Assembly (NCBI RefSeq): GCF_000747075.1
Contig: NZ_AVCH01000002.1
Coordinates: 1 to 51,438, forward strand
DNA: 51,438 nt
Reading direction: 5' to 3'
Source: Arenimonas malthae CC-JY-1
GTDB lineage: Bacteria > Pseudomonadota > Gammaproteobacteria > Xanthomonadales > Xanthomonadaceae
The notes beneath the pieces are model-generated. The model was not told the origin of the DNA. It did no database searches and saw nothing but the letters and a program-made list of their open reading frames with translations. Shown one piece after another: positions 36,461 through 47,538 of the stretch. The translations under genes and the position numbers were made by a program. Every line of letters begins with the position of its first letter. The first letter of the stretch is position 1.

Positions 36461-38050
36461 TCAGTTGGCGCGGGTTTCCAGCCGGTAGTTCGTTTCCGCC
36501 GTGACCTCCCCGCGCCAGCGGTCGAAGGCGCGCACTTCGATGCGGTGTTCGCCTTCGGCCAGGTCGGTGGGCAGCTTGCCGCGCCACAGGTGCGTGGGCG
36601 CCTCGGCTTCGGGCAGGCGGTCGTAGGCGCGCAGGGTGTCGGCGGCATCGTCGAGCAGGTTTTCGCGGCGCAGCGCCGGGTCGGGTTCGGCCACTCGCTG
36701 CATGGGCCGCCACTCGCCGCCGGCAACGCGGTATTCCACCCGGGTGTCGGCCTCGGCCATGTACACGTTGGCGTACACGCCCGCCGCCGGGTAGGCGCCG
36801 CGGCGCAGCACCTTCGGCGCGTGCAGGTGCATGGCCGCGTCGCCGCCGCCGGCCACGTGCCAGCGCAGGGAATAGTCGCCGGCCGCGGTGAATTCCGCGG
36901 TGGCGTAGCCGTTCGGCGTGCCGTCGGACATGCGCGAATCGGGGATGCCCGCGGCGTCCTTCGGGCCGCTCCAGTAGCCACCGCAGGCGGCGCCCACGTT
37001 GTATTCGTGCAGCGGCTCAGCGCCCTGCCAGCCATCGGCGGGGCCGTGGCGGTGGTGGCGCTGTACGTGGCCGTGCGCGGTGAGCAGCAGCACCTTGCGG
37101 AAGGGCTTGAGCAGGGCGAACAGGCGCTCGCGGTCGGCGCGGCGGAAGGTTTCCTTGCCGGGCTCGTCGAAAAACGGGATGTGCGCGGCCAGCACCAGGC
37201 GCCGGTCCTTCGGCAGCGTGGCCAGGTAGGCGGCCAGGAACTCGAACTGGCTTTCGCGCAGGCCGCCGATGTAGGCCGGCGACTGGCCCGGGCGCCAGAT
37301 CACGTCGTCGAGCACGATGAAGCTGGCCTGCGGCTCTTCCCAGGCGAAGGTGTCGGGGCCGAAGTGGCGGCGGAACGTGCGCAGCGAGTCCTCGTCGGTG
37401 GCGGCGTCGAAATCGAGGTCGTGGTTGCCGGCCACGTGCAGCCAGGGCGTGCGCAGGCGCGCGGTGATGCGGTTCATGGCCGGGTACAGGGCCAGGTCGT
37501 CGCTGACCACGTCGCCCAGCGTCAGGCCCAGGTCGGCGGCACGCTGGCCACCCGCCGCGGCCACCAGCGGGGCCACGATGTCGCGTTCGTAGTAACCCAC
37601 GTCCTTGCCGGTCTTGGGCTGCGGGTCGCCGAACACCAGCACGCGCAGCGGCGCGCCGGCCGGGCTTTCCGCGCGGCGCAGGGCGAAATCGCGGCAGGCC
37701 GGCGCGGCGGGCGCGATGCCGCCGAAACGCAGCGCCGGGCCCGGCCCACGCTGCACGTGGCGCCAGAACACCGGCAGGCCGTCGGCGCCGGCGGGGAAAG
37801 CAAAGCCCGCGGGCTTCACCACGAACACGGTGTGGTCGGAATCCAGCGGAAGCGCCCAGCGCCCGGCGTCGTCGGTGCGCACCAGCCGGCGGCCGTCGGA
37901 CACGAGCACGCCGGCCAGCGGGGTGTCGCCCGGGCCGCGCAGGCCATCGCCGTCGCGGTCTTCGAACACGGTGCCGGCATTGCAGGCCGGGGCCAGGGCG
38001 TGTGCGGGCGCGCTGGCGGCCAGCACGATGGCAAGCAGGAACAGGCGCAT
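36461..38050 (-). CDS. Exported calcineurin-like metallophosphoesterase
   Basis: A 529-residue exported protein with a signal peptide (MRLFLLAIVLAASAPAHA). An N-terminal carbohydrate-binding-like beta domain (about 25-120, with DRDGDGLRGPGDTPLAGVLV) resembles MetallophosN. A calcineurin-like core follows with FGDPQ, LTLGDVVSDD, AGNHDLD, AAHIPFF and AHGHVQRHH, the expected metal ligands, and then a C-terminal MetallophosC-like beta domain. The substrate is unknown. It starts 43 bp after hisIE on the same strand with a good GAGGGAG site, so it may be read through from the his operon, although nothing links it to histidine. Confidence 0.9.
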   Translation of the reverse strand: MRLFLLAIVLAASAPAHALAPACNAGTVFEDRDGDGLRGPGDTPLAGVLVSDGRRLVRTDDAGRWALPLDSDHTVFVVKPAGFAFPAGADGLPVFWRHVQRGPGPALRFGGIAPAAPACRDFALRRAESPAGAPLRVLVFGDPQPKTGKDVGYYERDIVAPLVAAAGGQRAADLGLTLGDVVSDDLALYPAMNRITARLRTPWLHVAGNHDLDFDAATDEDSLRTFRRHFGPDTFAWEEPQASFIVLDDVIWRPGQSPAYIGGLRESQFEFLAAYLATLPKDRRLVLAAHIPFFDEPGKETFRRADRERLFALLKPFRKVLLLTAHGHVQRHHRHGPADGWQGAEPLHEYNVGAACGGYWSGPKDAAGIPDSRMSDGTPNGYATAEFTAAGDYSLRWHVAGGGDAAMHLHAPKVLRRGAYPAAGVYANVYMAEADTRVEYRVAGGEWRPMQRVAEPDPALRRENLLDDAADTLRAYDRLPEAEAPTHLWRGKLPTDLAEGEHRIEVRAFDRWRGEVTAETNYRLETRAN

Positions 38051-38093
38051 GCGGCGCTCCCTCGGGACTGCGCCGATTATCGCCGGGACGGGC

Positions 38094-38708
38094 TCAGCGC
38101 GCAGCGGCGGCGTGGCGGTCGCGCAGCACGGCCTCCACGTCTGCCAGGCCCAGGCCGCGTGAACGCAGCAGCACGGTCAGGTGGAACACCAGGTCGGCGG
38201 CTTCGCCCAGCAGCGCGGCGTCGTCCTGCACCACCGCCGCCAGCGCGGTTTCCACGCCCTCCTCGCCCACTTTCTGGGCGATCCGGCGCGGGCCGGCTTC
38301 GAACAGCCTGGTGCTGTAGCTGCCCTCGGGCCGATCGCGCTCGCGGCGGGCGACCAGGGCGTCGAGTTCGGCCAGGAAATCGCCGGGCGCGTCGGGGAAA
38401 CAGCTGGCGCGGCCCAGGTGGCAGGTGGGGCCGCGCGGCAGGGCCTGCACCAGCAGGGTATCGGCGTCGCAGTCGGTTTCCAGCGACACCAGCTCGAGCA
38501 CGTCGCCGCTGGTCTCGCCCTTCATCCACAGGCGCTGCTTGCTGCGGCTGTAGAAGGTGACGCGCTGCGTGGCCAGCGTGGCCTCGAGCGCGGCGCGGTC
38601 CATGTAGCCGAGCATCAGCACGCGGCGGGTGCGGGCGTCCTGCACCACGGCCGGCAACAGGCCCTGCTGCTTGTCCCAGGCCAGGGCTTCGATTTCTTCA
38701 GGCGACAT
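38094..38708 (-). CDS. hisIE: Bifunctional phosphoribosyl-AMP cyclohydrolase/phosphoribosyl-ATP pyrophosphatase
   Basis: A 204-residue HisIE carrying the second and third steps of histidine synthesis. The HisI cyclohydrolase domain (about 1-110) has [23 protein letters not shown], and the cysteines of [13 protein letters not shown] and [12 protein letters not shown]. The HisE pyrophosphohydrolase domain (about 115-204) has [25 protein letters not shown] and [13 protein letters not shown]. It overlaps hisF by 11 bp. Confidence 0.97.
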   Translation of the reverse strand: MSPEEIEALAWDKQQGLLPAVVQDARTRRVLMLGYMDRAALEATLATQRVTFYSRSKQRLWMKGETSGDVLELVSLETDCDADTLLVQALPRGPTCHLGRASCFPDAPGDFLAELDALVARRERDRPEGSYSTRLFEAGPRRIAQKVGEEGVETALAAVVQDDAALLGEAADLVFHLTVLLRSRGLGLADVEAVLRDRHAAAAR

Positions 38709-39474
38709 CGCGCACCTCGATGCCCTGCGCGCGCAGGGCGGTCTTGAGTTCGGGGATCCGGACGGCGCCAGAGTGGAAGACGCTGGCGGCCAGCGCGGCG
38801 TCCACGTCGGCGTCGAGGAAGGCGGCGGCGAAATGTTCCATCGCGCCCGCGCCGCCCGAGGCCACCAGTGGCACGCGGCAAAGGGCGCGCACGGCGCGCA
38901 GCTGCTCCAGGTCGTAACCCTGGCGCACGCCGTCGGCGCCCATGCAGTTGAGCACGATCTCGCCCGCGCCCAGGGCCTGCGCCTCGGCCACCCAGTCGAG
39001 CGTGCGGCGCGGCAGCGCGCGGGTGCGGTCGGGGTCGCCGGTGTAGGCGCGCACGCGCCATTCGCCGTCGGCGTCGCGCAGGCTGTCCACGCCCACCACC
39101 ACGCACTGCACGCCGAAGGCCTGCGCCAGCTCGCTGATGAGTTCGGGGCGCTCCAGCGCGGGCGTGTTCACCGACACCTTGTCGGCGCCGGCCTGCAGCA
39201 CGGCGCGCGCTTGCGCCACCGAGCGGATGCCCCCGGCCACGCAGAACGGGATGTCGATCAGGCGCGCCACGCGTTCCACCCAGCCCACGTCCACCGCGCG
39301 GCCCTGGGGGCTGGCGGTGATGTCGTAGAACACCAGCTCGTCGGCGCCCTCGTCGCGGTAGCGCAGGGCCAGGTCCTCGATGGCGCCCATGACCACGTGG
39401 TCGCGGAAGCGCACGCCCTTCACCACCTGGCCATCGCGCACGTCGAGGCAGGGAATCAGCCGGCGGCTCAGCAT
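38698..39474 (-). CDS. hisF: Imidazole glycerol phosphate synthase, cyclase subunit
   Basis: A 258-residue (beta-alpha)8 barrel that uses ammonia from HisH to form imidazole glycerol phosphate and AICAR. The N-terminal [17 protein letters not shown] contains the catalytic aspartate (D11 type), and the second catalytic aspartate is in [13 protein letters not shown]. Phosphate-binding loops CVAGGIRS and VASGGAG are present. The start overlaps the hisA end by 7 bp. Confidence 0.97.
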   Translation of the reverse strand: MLSRRLIPCLDVRDGQVVKGVRFRDHVVMGAIEDLALRYRDEGADELVFYDITASPQGRAVDVGWVERVARLIDIPFCVAGGIRSVAQARAVLQAGADKVSVNTPALERPELISELAQAFGVQCVVVGVDSLRDADGEWRVRAYTGDPDRTRALPRRTLDWVAEAQALGAGEIVLNCMGADGVRQGYDLEQLRAVRALCRVPLVASGGAGAMEHFAAAFLDADVDAALAASVFHSGAVRIPELKTALRAQGIEVRDVA

Positions 39475-40217
39475 GGCCGCGCCTCCGCCAGTGCGCCGGG
39501 CAGCGCCAGCCTCCCTTCGAGCAGGGCCTTGCCCAGCACGATGCCGCGGCAGCCGGCCTCGCGCGCCGCCACGACGTCGGCCACGTCGCGGGCGCCGCCC
39601 GAGGCCTGTACTTCCACCCGCGGGAAACGGGCGCACAGGTAACGGTAGAGGTCGAGATTGGGGCCGGACAACATGCCGTCGCGGGCGATGTCGGTGCACA
39701 GCAGGTGGCGCAGACCGACGTCGGCGTAGGCGGCGGCCAGCACGTCGAGCTCCTTCTCACCGGGTTCGGTCCAGCCGTGCACCGGCAGGCGCCAGCGACC
39801 CTCGTCGTCGCGGCGGGTGTCGAGCGCCAGGGTGATGCGGTCGGCGCCGTAGCGGCCCACCCACGCGGCCACGCGGCCCGGTTCGCGCACGGCCAGCGAG
39901 CCGATCACCACGCGGTCGACGCCGGCTTCGAGCAAGGCCTCGACGTCGGCTTCGCCACGCACGCCGCCACCGGTCTGCACCTTCAGGCGGGTTTCTGATT
40001 TCAGCCGCGCCAGCAGCGGCGCCAGCGTGTAGCCACCGGCGCGGGCCGCGTCCAGGTCCACCAGGTGCAGCCAGGCGGCGCCGTCGGCGGCGTACTGCTT
40101 CGCCAGCGCCAGCGGGTCGGCCGGGTAGCGGGTTTCGCGGCCGTAGTCGCCCTGCACCAGGCGCACCACGGCGCCGTCGCGCACGTCGATGGCGGGGTAG
40201 ATCGTGTAGGTGTTCAT
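39468..40217 (-). CDS. hisA: ProFAR isomerase
   Basis: A 249-residue (beta-alpha)8 barrel that isomerises 5'-ProFAR to PRFAR. The catalytic aspartates are in [19 protein letters not shown] and [16 protein letters not shown]. Phosphate loops QTGGGVR and ASGGARD are present. It overlaps hisH by 4 bp (ATGA) and hisF by 7 bp. Confidence 0.97.
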   Translation of the reverse strand: MNTYTIYPAIDVRDGAVVRLVQGDYGRETRYPADPLALAKQYAADGAAWLHLVDLDAARAGGYTLAPLLARLKSETRLKVQTGGGVRGEADVEALLEAGVDRVVIGSLAVREPGRVAAWVGRYGADRITLALDTRRDDEGRWRLPVHGWTEPGEKELDVLAAAYADVGLRHLLCTDIARDGMLSGPNLDLYRYLCARFPRVEVQASGGARDVADVVAAREAGCRGIVLGKALLEGRLALPGALAEARPC

Positions 40218-40813
40218 GCGACGCCGGACTCCAGGAAATTCGCCAGCAGGCGCGCGCCCACCGCGCCCGAACGCTCGGGGTGGAACTGCGCGCCGGCGAC
40301 GTTGCCGCGCTGCACGATGGCGGCGAAAGGCTGGCCGTGCGTGCTTTCGGCCACGGTGTCGGCGGTGACGGGCGCGGCGTAGCTGTGCACGAAATAGGCC
40401 TGCGCGCCGTCGTCGATGCCGCGCAGCAGCGGGCTTTCGCGCCGCGACTGCAGCCGGTTCCAGCCCATGTGCGGCACGCGCACGCCGGGCGATTCCGGCA
40501 TGCGCCGCACCTGGCCGGGAATGAGGCCCAGGCAGGTTTCGCCGCCCTCCTCCGAGCCGTCGAACAGCAGCTGCATGCCCAGGCAAATGCCCAGCAGCGG
40601 CTGCCGCAGATCGCGCAGTGGCTGCACCAGCCCCAACTCGCGCAGGCGCGCCATGCCCGGGCCGGCGGCGCCGACGCCCGGCAGGATCACGCGGTCGGCG
40701 GCGGCGATCACCGCCGCGTCGCCGCTCACCGCCGGCTCCACGCCCAGGCGCTGCAGTGCGTAGCGCACCGAGCCCAGGTTGGCGCCGCCCGAGTCCACCA
40801 GCACCACGTTCAC
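40214..40813 (-). CDS. hisH: Imidazole glycerol phosphate synthase, glutamine amidotransferase subunit
   Basis: A 199-residue class I glutaminase. The nucleophile is the cysteine of [13 protein letters not shown], with the oxyanion strand [10 protein letters not shown]. The catalytic His-Glu pair is in [10 protein letters not shown]. It starts with GTG, overlapping the hisB stop by 4 bp (GTGA). It delivers ammonia to HisF. Confidence 0.96.
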   Translation of the reverse strand: MNVVLVDSGGANLGSVRYALQRLGVEPAVSGDAAVIAAADRVILPGVGAAGPGMARLRELGLVQPLRDLRQPLLGICLGMQLLFDGSEEGGETCLGLIPGQVRRMPESPGVRVPHMGWNRLQSRRESPLLRGIDDGAQAYFVHSYAAPVTADTVAESTHGQPFAAIVQRGNVAGAQFHPERSGAVGARLLANFLESGVA

Positions 40814-41898
40814 AGCGTGCCCTTGGTGCTCGGCAGGTCGTTGCCCTGGCGGCGGATGGCCTTGCGCAGCGCGCGCGCCACCGCCTTGAAGCAGGCCTCG
40901 ACCTGGTGGTGGGTGTTGTCGCCCTGCACGCGCAGGTGCAGGCTCAGGCCGGCCTCGTCGCTGAGCGAACGGAAGAAGTGCGGCACCAGTTCGGTGGACA
41001 GGCCGCCGACGTCGGGGCGGCTGAACTGGCCCTCGAACACGAAATACGGGCGACCCGACAGGTCCACCGCCGCGCCGGCCAGGGTTTCGTCCATGGGCAG
41101 GGTGATCGCGCCGCGGCCGACCGAATCGCCGTAACGCGCCACGCCGCGCTTGTCGCCCAGCGCCTGCCTGAGCGCCTGGCCCAGCGCCAGGCCGCAGTCT
41201 TCGACGGTGTGGTGTTCGTCGATGTGCAGGTCGCCGGCGCACTCGAGTTCGAGCGCGAAACCGCCGTGCTTGCCCAGCTGCTCGAGCATGTGGTCGAAGA
41301 AGCCGTGGCCGGTGCGCACGCGCGGGTCGCTGGCGCGGTCGAGGTCCACCGACACGCGCACCCGGGTTTCCTTGGTCTTGCGCTCGACCACGGCCGTGCG
41401 CGGCGCATCCACCAGCGCGTGGGCGATGCTGGCCCAGGTCTCGAAGCCCGGCCCCAGCCGGAAGCCGCGGCAGCCCAGGTTGCGGGCCAGCTGCAGGTCG
41501 GTCTCGCGGTCGCCCACCACCGCCGAGTTGGCCAGGTCGATGCTGCGGTCGCGCAGGTAGTGCATCAGCATGCCCACTCCCGGTTTGCGGGTGGGCTTGT
41601 TCTCGTGCTCGAAGCTCTCGTCCACCAGCACTTCGCGGAAGCGGATGCCCTGCGATTCGAGCAGCTGCATCAGCAGTGCCTGCGGGCCTTCGAAGGTCTC
41701 GCGCGGAAAACTGTCGGTGCCCAGGCCGTCCTGGTTGGTCACCATGACGAACTCGAAGCCGGCGTCGCGCAGCTTCAGCAGCGCCGGCACCATGCCCTCG
41801 ACGAAGCGCAGCTTGGCGTAGCTGTCGATCTGGAAATCGGCCGGCTCCTCGATCAGGGTGCCGTCGCGGTCGAGGAAGGCGATGCGCGTGCCGCTCAT
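40810..41898 (-). CDS. hisB: Bifunctional histidinol-phosphatase/imidazoleglycerol-phosphate dehydratase
   Basis: A 362-residue HisB. The N-terminal HAD phosphatase (about 1-165) has [31 protein letters not shown] and VGDRETDL. The Cys/His zinc site found in E. coli HisB is not visible ([14 protein letters not shown] instead), which I recall as a Xanthomonadales trait. The C-terminal dehydratase has [19 protein letters not shown] and [11 protein letters not shown]. Relative to E. coli, about seven residues (DSVGRGA) are inserted between GVARYG and ITLPMDE. The start overlaps hisC by 4 bp (ATGC arrangement at 41895-41898). Confidence 0.96.
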   Translation of the reverse strand: MSGTRIAFLDRDGTLIEEPADFQIDSYAKLRFVEGMVPALLKLRDAGFEFVMVTNQDGLGTDSFPRETFEGPQALLMQLLESQGIRFREVLVDESFEHENKPTRKPGVGMLMHYLRDRSIDLANSAVVGDRETDLQLARNLGCRGFRLGPGFETWASIAHALVDAPRTAVVERKTKETRVRVSVDLDRASDPRVRTGHGFFDHMLEQLGKHGGFALELECAGDLHIDEHHTVEDCGLALGQALRQALGDKRGVARYGDSVGRGAITLPMDETLAGAAVDLSGRPYFVFEGQFSRPDVGGLSTELVPHFFRSLSDEAGLSLHLRVQGDNTHHQVEACFKAVARALRKAIRRQGNDLPSTKGTL

Positions 41899-42977
41899 GC
41901 CGCCGCCCTCCCCGCCTGCAACGCCGCCACCACGGCGTCGTTCTCCTCGGGGCGGCCGATGCTGATGCGCAGCGCGTCGCCCAGCTGCGGCGAGGCGCGC
42001 ATGTCGCGCACCACCACGCCGGCGGCCAGCAGCCGCGCGAACGCGGCTTCGGCGTCGTCGAAGCGCACCAGCAGGTAGTTGCCCTGCGAGGGGTACACGC
42101 GGCGCACGCCCGGGCAGCCGGCCAGCTCGGCACGCAGGCGCTCACGCTCGGCGCGCACGGTCTGCACCTGCGCGCGGGTGATGGCCAGCGCCGGTTCGGA
42201 CAGGCCGGCCAGCGCCATCTGCACGCAGGGCGACGGCAGCGGATAAGGCGCCTGGCAGTTGCGCAGCACCGCCACCAGGGCCGGGTCGGCCAGCAGGCAG
42301 CCGATGCGCGCCGCGGCCAGCGCGTGCGCCTTCGACAGCGTGCGCAGCACAGCCAGGTTGGGCTGGGCCGAAATTTCAGCCGCGATGGAGGGGTACTCGC
42401 TGTACTCGCCGTAAGCCTCGTCCACCACCACGATGGCGCGGCCGGCCAGGCGGCGGGCCAGGGCCAGCAGGTCGGCCGGCGGCACGGCCTGGCCGGTGGG
42501 ATTGGCGGGCGAACATACGAACACCAGCTTGGCGCCGCTGGCGACGGCGGCACTCGCCAGGCCGTCGAGGTCCAGCTCGAAGCCCGCGGCGCCGTCGCGC
42601 AGCGGCACCTCCACCAGCGGCGCGCCCTGCAGGCGCGCGCTCACCGCGTACATGCCGAACACCGGCGGCGCCACCACCACGGCGTCGCGGCCGGGGTTGC
42701 ACAGCGCGCGCACCAGCAGGTCGATGGCCTCGTCGCTGCCGCGGCCCACCAGCACCTGCTCGGCGCGCACGCCGTACAGCGTGGCCAGGCGAGCGCGCAG
42801 TTCGGCGGGCTGCGGGTCGGGATAACGGTTGGCGCCGGTACCGGCGTCGGCCGGGTTGCGCCAGGCGCTTTCGTTGGCGTTGAGCCAGATCGAACCCGTC
42901 ACCGCCGCGCGCCGCGCCGAGCTGTAGCCGGCGAATCCGCGCAGGTCCTCGCGCACCAAATCCAACAAGGCGCTCAT
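41895..42977 (-). CDS. hisC: Histidinol-phosphate aminotransferase
   Basis: A 360-residue PLP-dependent class I/II aminotransferase converting imidazole-acetol phosphate to histidinol phosphate. [10 protein letters not shown] is the substrate-binding N-terminal motif. The PLP lysine is in [15 protein letters not shown], with VDEAYGEYS before it and ISIGRPEEN near the end. It overlaps hisD by 4 bp (ATGA). Confidence 0.96.
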   Translation of the reverse strand: MSALLDLVREDLRGFAGYSSARRAAVTGSIWLNANESAWRNPADAGTGANRYPDPQPAELRARLATLYGVRAEQVLVGRGSDEAIDLLVRALCNPGRDAVVVAPPVFGMYAVSARLQGAPLVEVPLRDGAAGFELDLDGLASAAVASGAKLVFVCSPANPTGQAVPPADLLALARRLAGRAIVVVDEAYGEYSEYPSIAAEISAQPNLAVLRTLSKAHALAAARIGCLLADPALVAVLRNCQAPYPLPSPCVQMALAGLSEPALAITRAQVQTVRAERERLRAELAGCPGVRRVYPSQGNYLLVRFDDAEAAFARLLAAGVVVRDMRASPQLGDALRISIGRPEENDAVVAALQAGRAAA

Positions 42978-44272
42978 GCCCGCACCTCCAGCCGTCGCAG
43001 CACCGACTGCGCGTGCGCTTCCAGCCCTTCGGCGCGCGCCATTTCCACCGCACAGGGACCGATCGCGGCCAGGCCGGCCCGGCTCACTTCCTGGAAGCTG
43101 ATGGCCTTCTGGAAGCTCTGCACGCCCACGCCGCTCCAGGCGCGCGCAGCGCCGTTGGTCGGCAGCACGTGGTTGGTGCCGGAGCAATAGTCGCCCAGGC
43201 CTTCCGGCGCGTAATCGCCCAGGAACACCGAGCCGGCGCTTTGCACCGCGTCGAGCCAGCGGCGCGGTTCGCGCACGGCCAGGATCAGGTGTTCGGGCGC
43301 GTAGTCGTTGCTGAGTTCGAAGGCGTCCGCGAGCTGGCCGACGACAATCAGGCGCGCGTGTTCCAGCGCCGCGGTGGCGATGGCCTCGCGCGGCAATTCG
43401 GCCACCTGGCGCGCGACTTCCGCGGCCACGGCCTCGGCCAGCGCGGCCGAATCGGTGGCCAGGATGACCTGCGAATCGGGCCCGTGTTCGGCCTGGGACA
43501 GAAGATCCGCCGCCACGTGCACGGGCGGCGCGCCGGCGTCGGCGATCACCAGCACCTCGGAAGGTCCGGCCGGCATGTCGATGGCCGGGCCGCCGGCCAT
43601 CATCGCGGCGAACTGCTTGGCGGCGGTGACGTAGCGGTTGCCCGGGCCGAACAGCTTGTCGCAGCGCGGCACCGAAGCCGTGCCCACGGCCATGGCGGCA
43701 ACTGCCTGCGCGCCGCCAAGCTTGAACACGCGGGTGATGCCGCACAGGCGCGCGGCCACCAGCACCGCCGGGTCGGCGCTGCCGTCGGCGCGCGGCGGCG
43801 TGCACAGCACCACTTCTTCGCAGCCGGCCAGCTGCGCCGGCACGCCCAGCATGAGCGCGGTGGACGGCAGCGGCGCGCTGCCCGCCGGCACGTACAGGCC
43901 GACGCGGCGGATCGGCCGCAGCATCCGCCCGCAGCTCACGCCGGGCGCGGTTTCAAGTTCGAAAGGCGCGGCCATGCCGGCGCGGTGCCAGGCCAGCAGG
44001 CGGCCACGCGCTTCCACCATGGCGGCGCGCAGCGCGGGCGTGACGGCGTCTTCGGCGCTGGCGAATTCGTCGGCCGTGACCTCGAACGCGCCCAGTTCGA
44101 CGCCGTCGAAGCGGCGGGTGAGCGCGCGCAGGGCGGAATCGCCGTCGGCGCGCACCTGCTCGAACACGCGGCGCACGGCCGCCTCGATGTCGGCCTGGCC
44201 GCCGCCGCCGGGGCGCGCCAGGCAGGCGGCGCGGGCCGCGTCGTCCAGGGCATTCCAGTCCACGCGCTTCAT
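42974..44272 (-). CDS. hisD: Histidinol dehydrogenase
   Basis: A 432-residue NAD- and zinc-dependent dehydrogenase catalysing the last two oxidations to histidine. Signatures include [59 protein letters not shown] and the C-terminal NDYAPEHL with GTNHVLPT. I take the ATG at 44272 ([11 protein letters not shown]), which overlaps the hisG stop by 4 bp. The open frame beyond it is shadow sequence from hisG. Confidence 0.97.
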   Translation of the reverse strand: MKRVDWNALDDAARAACLARPGGGGQADIEAAVRRVFEQVRADGDSALRALTRRFDGVELGAFEVTADEFASAEDAVTPALRAAMVEARGRLLAWHRAGMAAPFELETAPGVSCGRMLRPIRRVGLYVPAGSAPLPSTALMLGVPAQLAGCEEVVLCTPPRADGSADPAVLVAARLCGITRVFKLGGAQAVAAMAVGTASVPRCDKLFGPGNRYVTAAKQFAAMMAGGPAIDMPAGPSEVLVIADAGAPPVHVAADLLSQAEHGPDSQVILATDSAALAEAVAAEVARQVAELPREAIATAALEHARLIVVGQLADAFELSNDYAPEHLILAVREPRRWLDAVQSAGSVFLGDYAPEGLGDYCSGTNHVLPTNGAARAWSGVGVQSFQKAISFQEVSRAGLAAIGPCAVEMARAEGLEAHAQSVLRRLEVRA

Positions 44273-45168
44273 GCCAGCATCTGCTCCACCGGAAGCACCA
44301 GCAGGCCCGTGGCCCCGGCGCGTTTCATGTCCTCCAGTCGCTGCCAGGTCATGGCGCTGCGGCACAGGGCCTGCAGGGCCACCTGGTCGCGCTGGCCCTC
44401 GATGGCCATCACGGTCGGCGGTTCGGCGTCGGGCAGCAGCGCCAGCAGCGCCGGCACCGCGTCGCGCGCGGCCTGGAACAGCACCAGTTTGCTGGCACGC
44501 ACGCTCAGCACCGCGTCAAGGCGGCGCAGCAGCATGGCCGCCAGTTCGGCGCGGGCGTCGCCGAAGGGTTGGGCGGGCGCGACCAGCACGGCCTGGCTTT
44601 CGAACACCACGGCGGTTTCCTTGAGCTGGTTGGCCAGCAGCGTGGCGCCCGTGGAAACGAGGTCGCAGATGGCCTCGGCCTTGCCCAGGCGCGGCGCGAT
44701 TTCCACCGAGCCCGACAGCACCACCGGCTCGGCCGTCACGCCCTGGTTGCGCAGCCAGCGCGCCAGCAACTGCGGGTAGCTGGTGGCCAGGCGCGTGCCC
44801 TCCAGGCGCGCGGGGCCGGGCCAGTCCCAGTCGTTGGGCACGGCCACGGAGAGGCGGCAGCGCCCGAAACCCAGTTCGCGGATGGCGCGGAAGGCTTCCG
44901 GCTGGCCGCTGGCCTCGCGCTCGAGCGCCTGTTCCTCCAGCACGTTCTGGCCCACGACGCCGAGGTCGCAGGTGCCCTCGGCGATCAGGCCGGGGATGTC
45001 GTCGTCGCGCACCAGCAGCAGGTCGATGGGCAGCGATTCGCCATAGCAGAACAGCCGGTCGCGGCTTTCACGGAAGCCCAGGCCGGCGCGCGCGAGCAGG
45101 TCGCGGGCCGGGTCCGAGAGGCGGCCGGATTTCTGGATGGCAATGCGCAGGCGGTCGTGCGTCCTCAT
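44269..45168 (-). CDS. hisG: ATP phosphoribosyltransferase, long form
   Basis: A 299-residue long-form HisG, which includes the C-terminal ACT-like HisG_C domain for feedback inhibition by histidine and so does not need HisZ. The catalytic part has [27 protein letters not shown] and the PRPP loop [12 protein letters not shown]. It is the first committed step. A GGAGGG ribosome binding site precedes the ATG. It begins 30 bp after the hisR gene. Confidence 0.97.
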   Translation of the reverse strand: MRTHDRLRIAIQKSGRLSDPARDLLARAGLGFRESRDRLFCYGESLPIDLLLVRDDDIPGLIAEGTCDLGVVGQNVLEEQALEREASGQPEAFRAIRELGFGRCRLSVAVPNDWDWPGPARLEGTRLATSYPQLLARWLRNQGVTAEPVVLSGSVEIAPRLGKAEAICDLVSTGATLLANQLKETAVVFESQAVLVAPAQPFGDARAELAAMLLRRLDAVLSVRASKLVLFQAARDAVPALLALLPDAEPPTVMAIEGQRDQVALQALCRSAMTWQRLEDMKRAGATGLLVLPVEQMLA

Positions 45169-45198
45169 GACGCCCTCCGGTTCAAGGAAAAAGGGGGA

Positions 45199-45528
45199 TT
45201 AATGCGAGTCGTCGTTCGCGGCCACGCCGAGCCCGGCGCGTTCCGCGGCGATGCGGTAACCACCGGCGCCCCGTTCGAGGCAGCGCGCGACGCGCCCGAT
45301 GGTGGTGACGCTGACGCCGGTGCGGTCGTGGATTTCCCGGTAGGGAGCCTCTTCCAGCAGCAGCGGGATGACGCGCCAGCGGTCGGCCAGGGCCTCGAGC
45401 TCGGACGGGGTGCACAGGTCGTCCAGGAAGGCCCGCAGTTCGCCCGGGCTGCGCAGGCTGAGCAGGGCCCGGACGAGGGCGTCCAGGTCGCTTTCGCTCG
45501 GGCGGGTGGCGGGTTCGCGGCGTTTCAT
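45199..45528 (-). CDS. hisR: TrpR-like YerC/YecD family repressor, probable his operon regulator (HisR)
   Basis: A 109-residue protein of the Trp repressor superfamily. CTPSELEALADRWRVIPLLL and the helix-turn-helix APYREIHDRTGVSVTTIGRV with ARCLERGAGGY correspond to the TrpR/YerC DNA-binding core. It is the first gene of the his operon, as in other Xanthomonadales, and is the likely histidine-responsive autoregulated repressor. No ribosome binding site precedes the ATG at 45528; the promoter places transcription start at that ATG. An in-frame ATG at 45549 lies inside the promoter spacer and is unlikely. Confidence 0.9.
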   Translation of the reverse strand: MKRREPATRPSESDLDALVRALLSLRSPGELRAFLDDLCTPSELEALADRWRVIPLLLEEAPYREIHDRTGVSVTTIGRVARCLERGAGGYRIAAERAGLGVAANDDSH

Positions 45529-45563
45529 TGCGCTAATGTAATAGCGCATTAATACATAGTCAA
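45529..45563 (-). promoter_or_regulatory. his operon promoter with overlapping palindromic operator
   Basis: On the minus strand TTGACT (45563-45558) and TACATT (45540-45535) are separated by exactly 17 bp. A perfect inverted repeat TGCGCTA-N6-TAGCGCA (45529-45548) covers the -10 element and part of the spacer. It is the natural binding site for a dimeric TrpR-like repressor such as the HisR encoded next. Transcription start would fall about seven bases after the -10, at the A of the hisR ATG. Confidence 0.75.
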
Positions 45564-45645
45564 GCGCGATCCGGGACCGGCCCCGCTGTTCATCCCCGTC
45601 CCCCCGGCATAAAGTGGCCCCGGGGAAGGGAAAATCCGGGCGGAC

Positions 45646-47457
<1,812 letters not shown>

Positions 47458-47459
47458 TT

Positions 47460-47532
47460 TTCTGTAGGAGCGGCTTCAGCCGCGACCGCTTTTCGGCGAA
47501 AGACGGTCGCGGCTGAAGCCGCTCCTACAGAA
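47460..47532. repeat. Intergenic inverted repeat, copy 3
   Basis: Perfect 29-nt arms (47460-47488 and 47504-47532) with a 15-nt loop fill the gap between two convergent genes, the diguanylate cyclase and the hutH-like gene. It shares its core with copies 1 and 2 and could end transcription from both sides. Confidence 0.9.
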
Positions 47533-47538
47533 GCCTTT

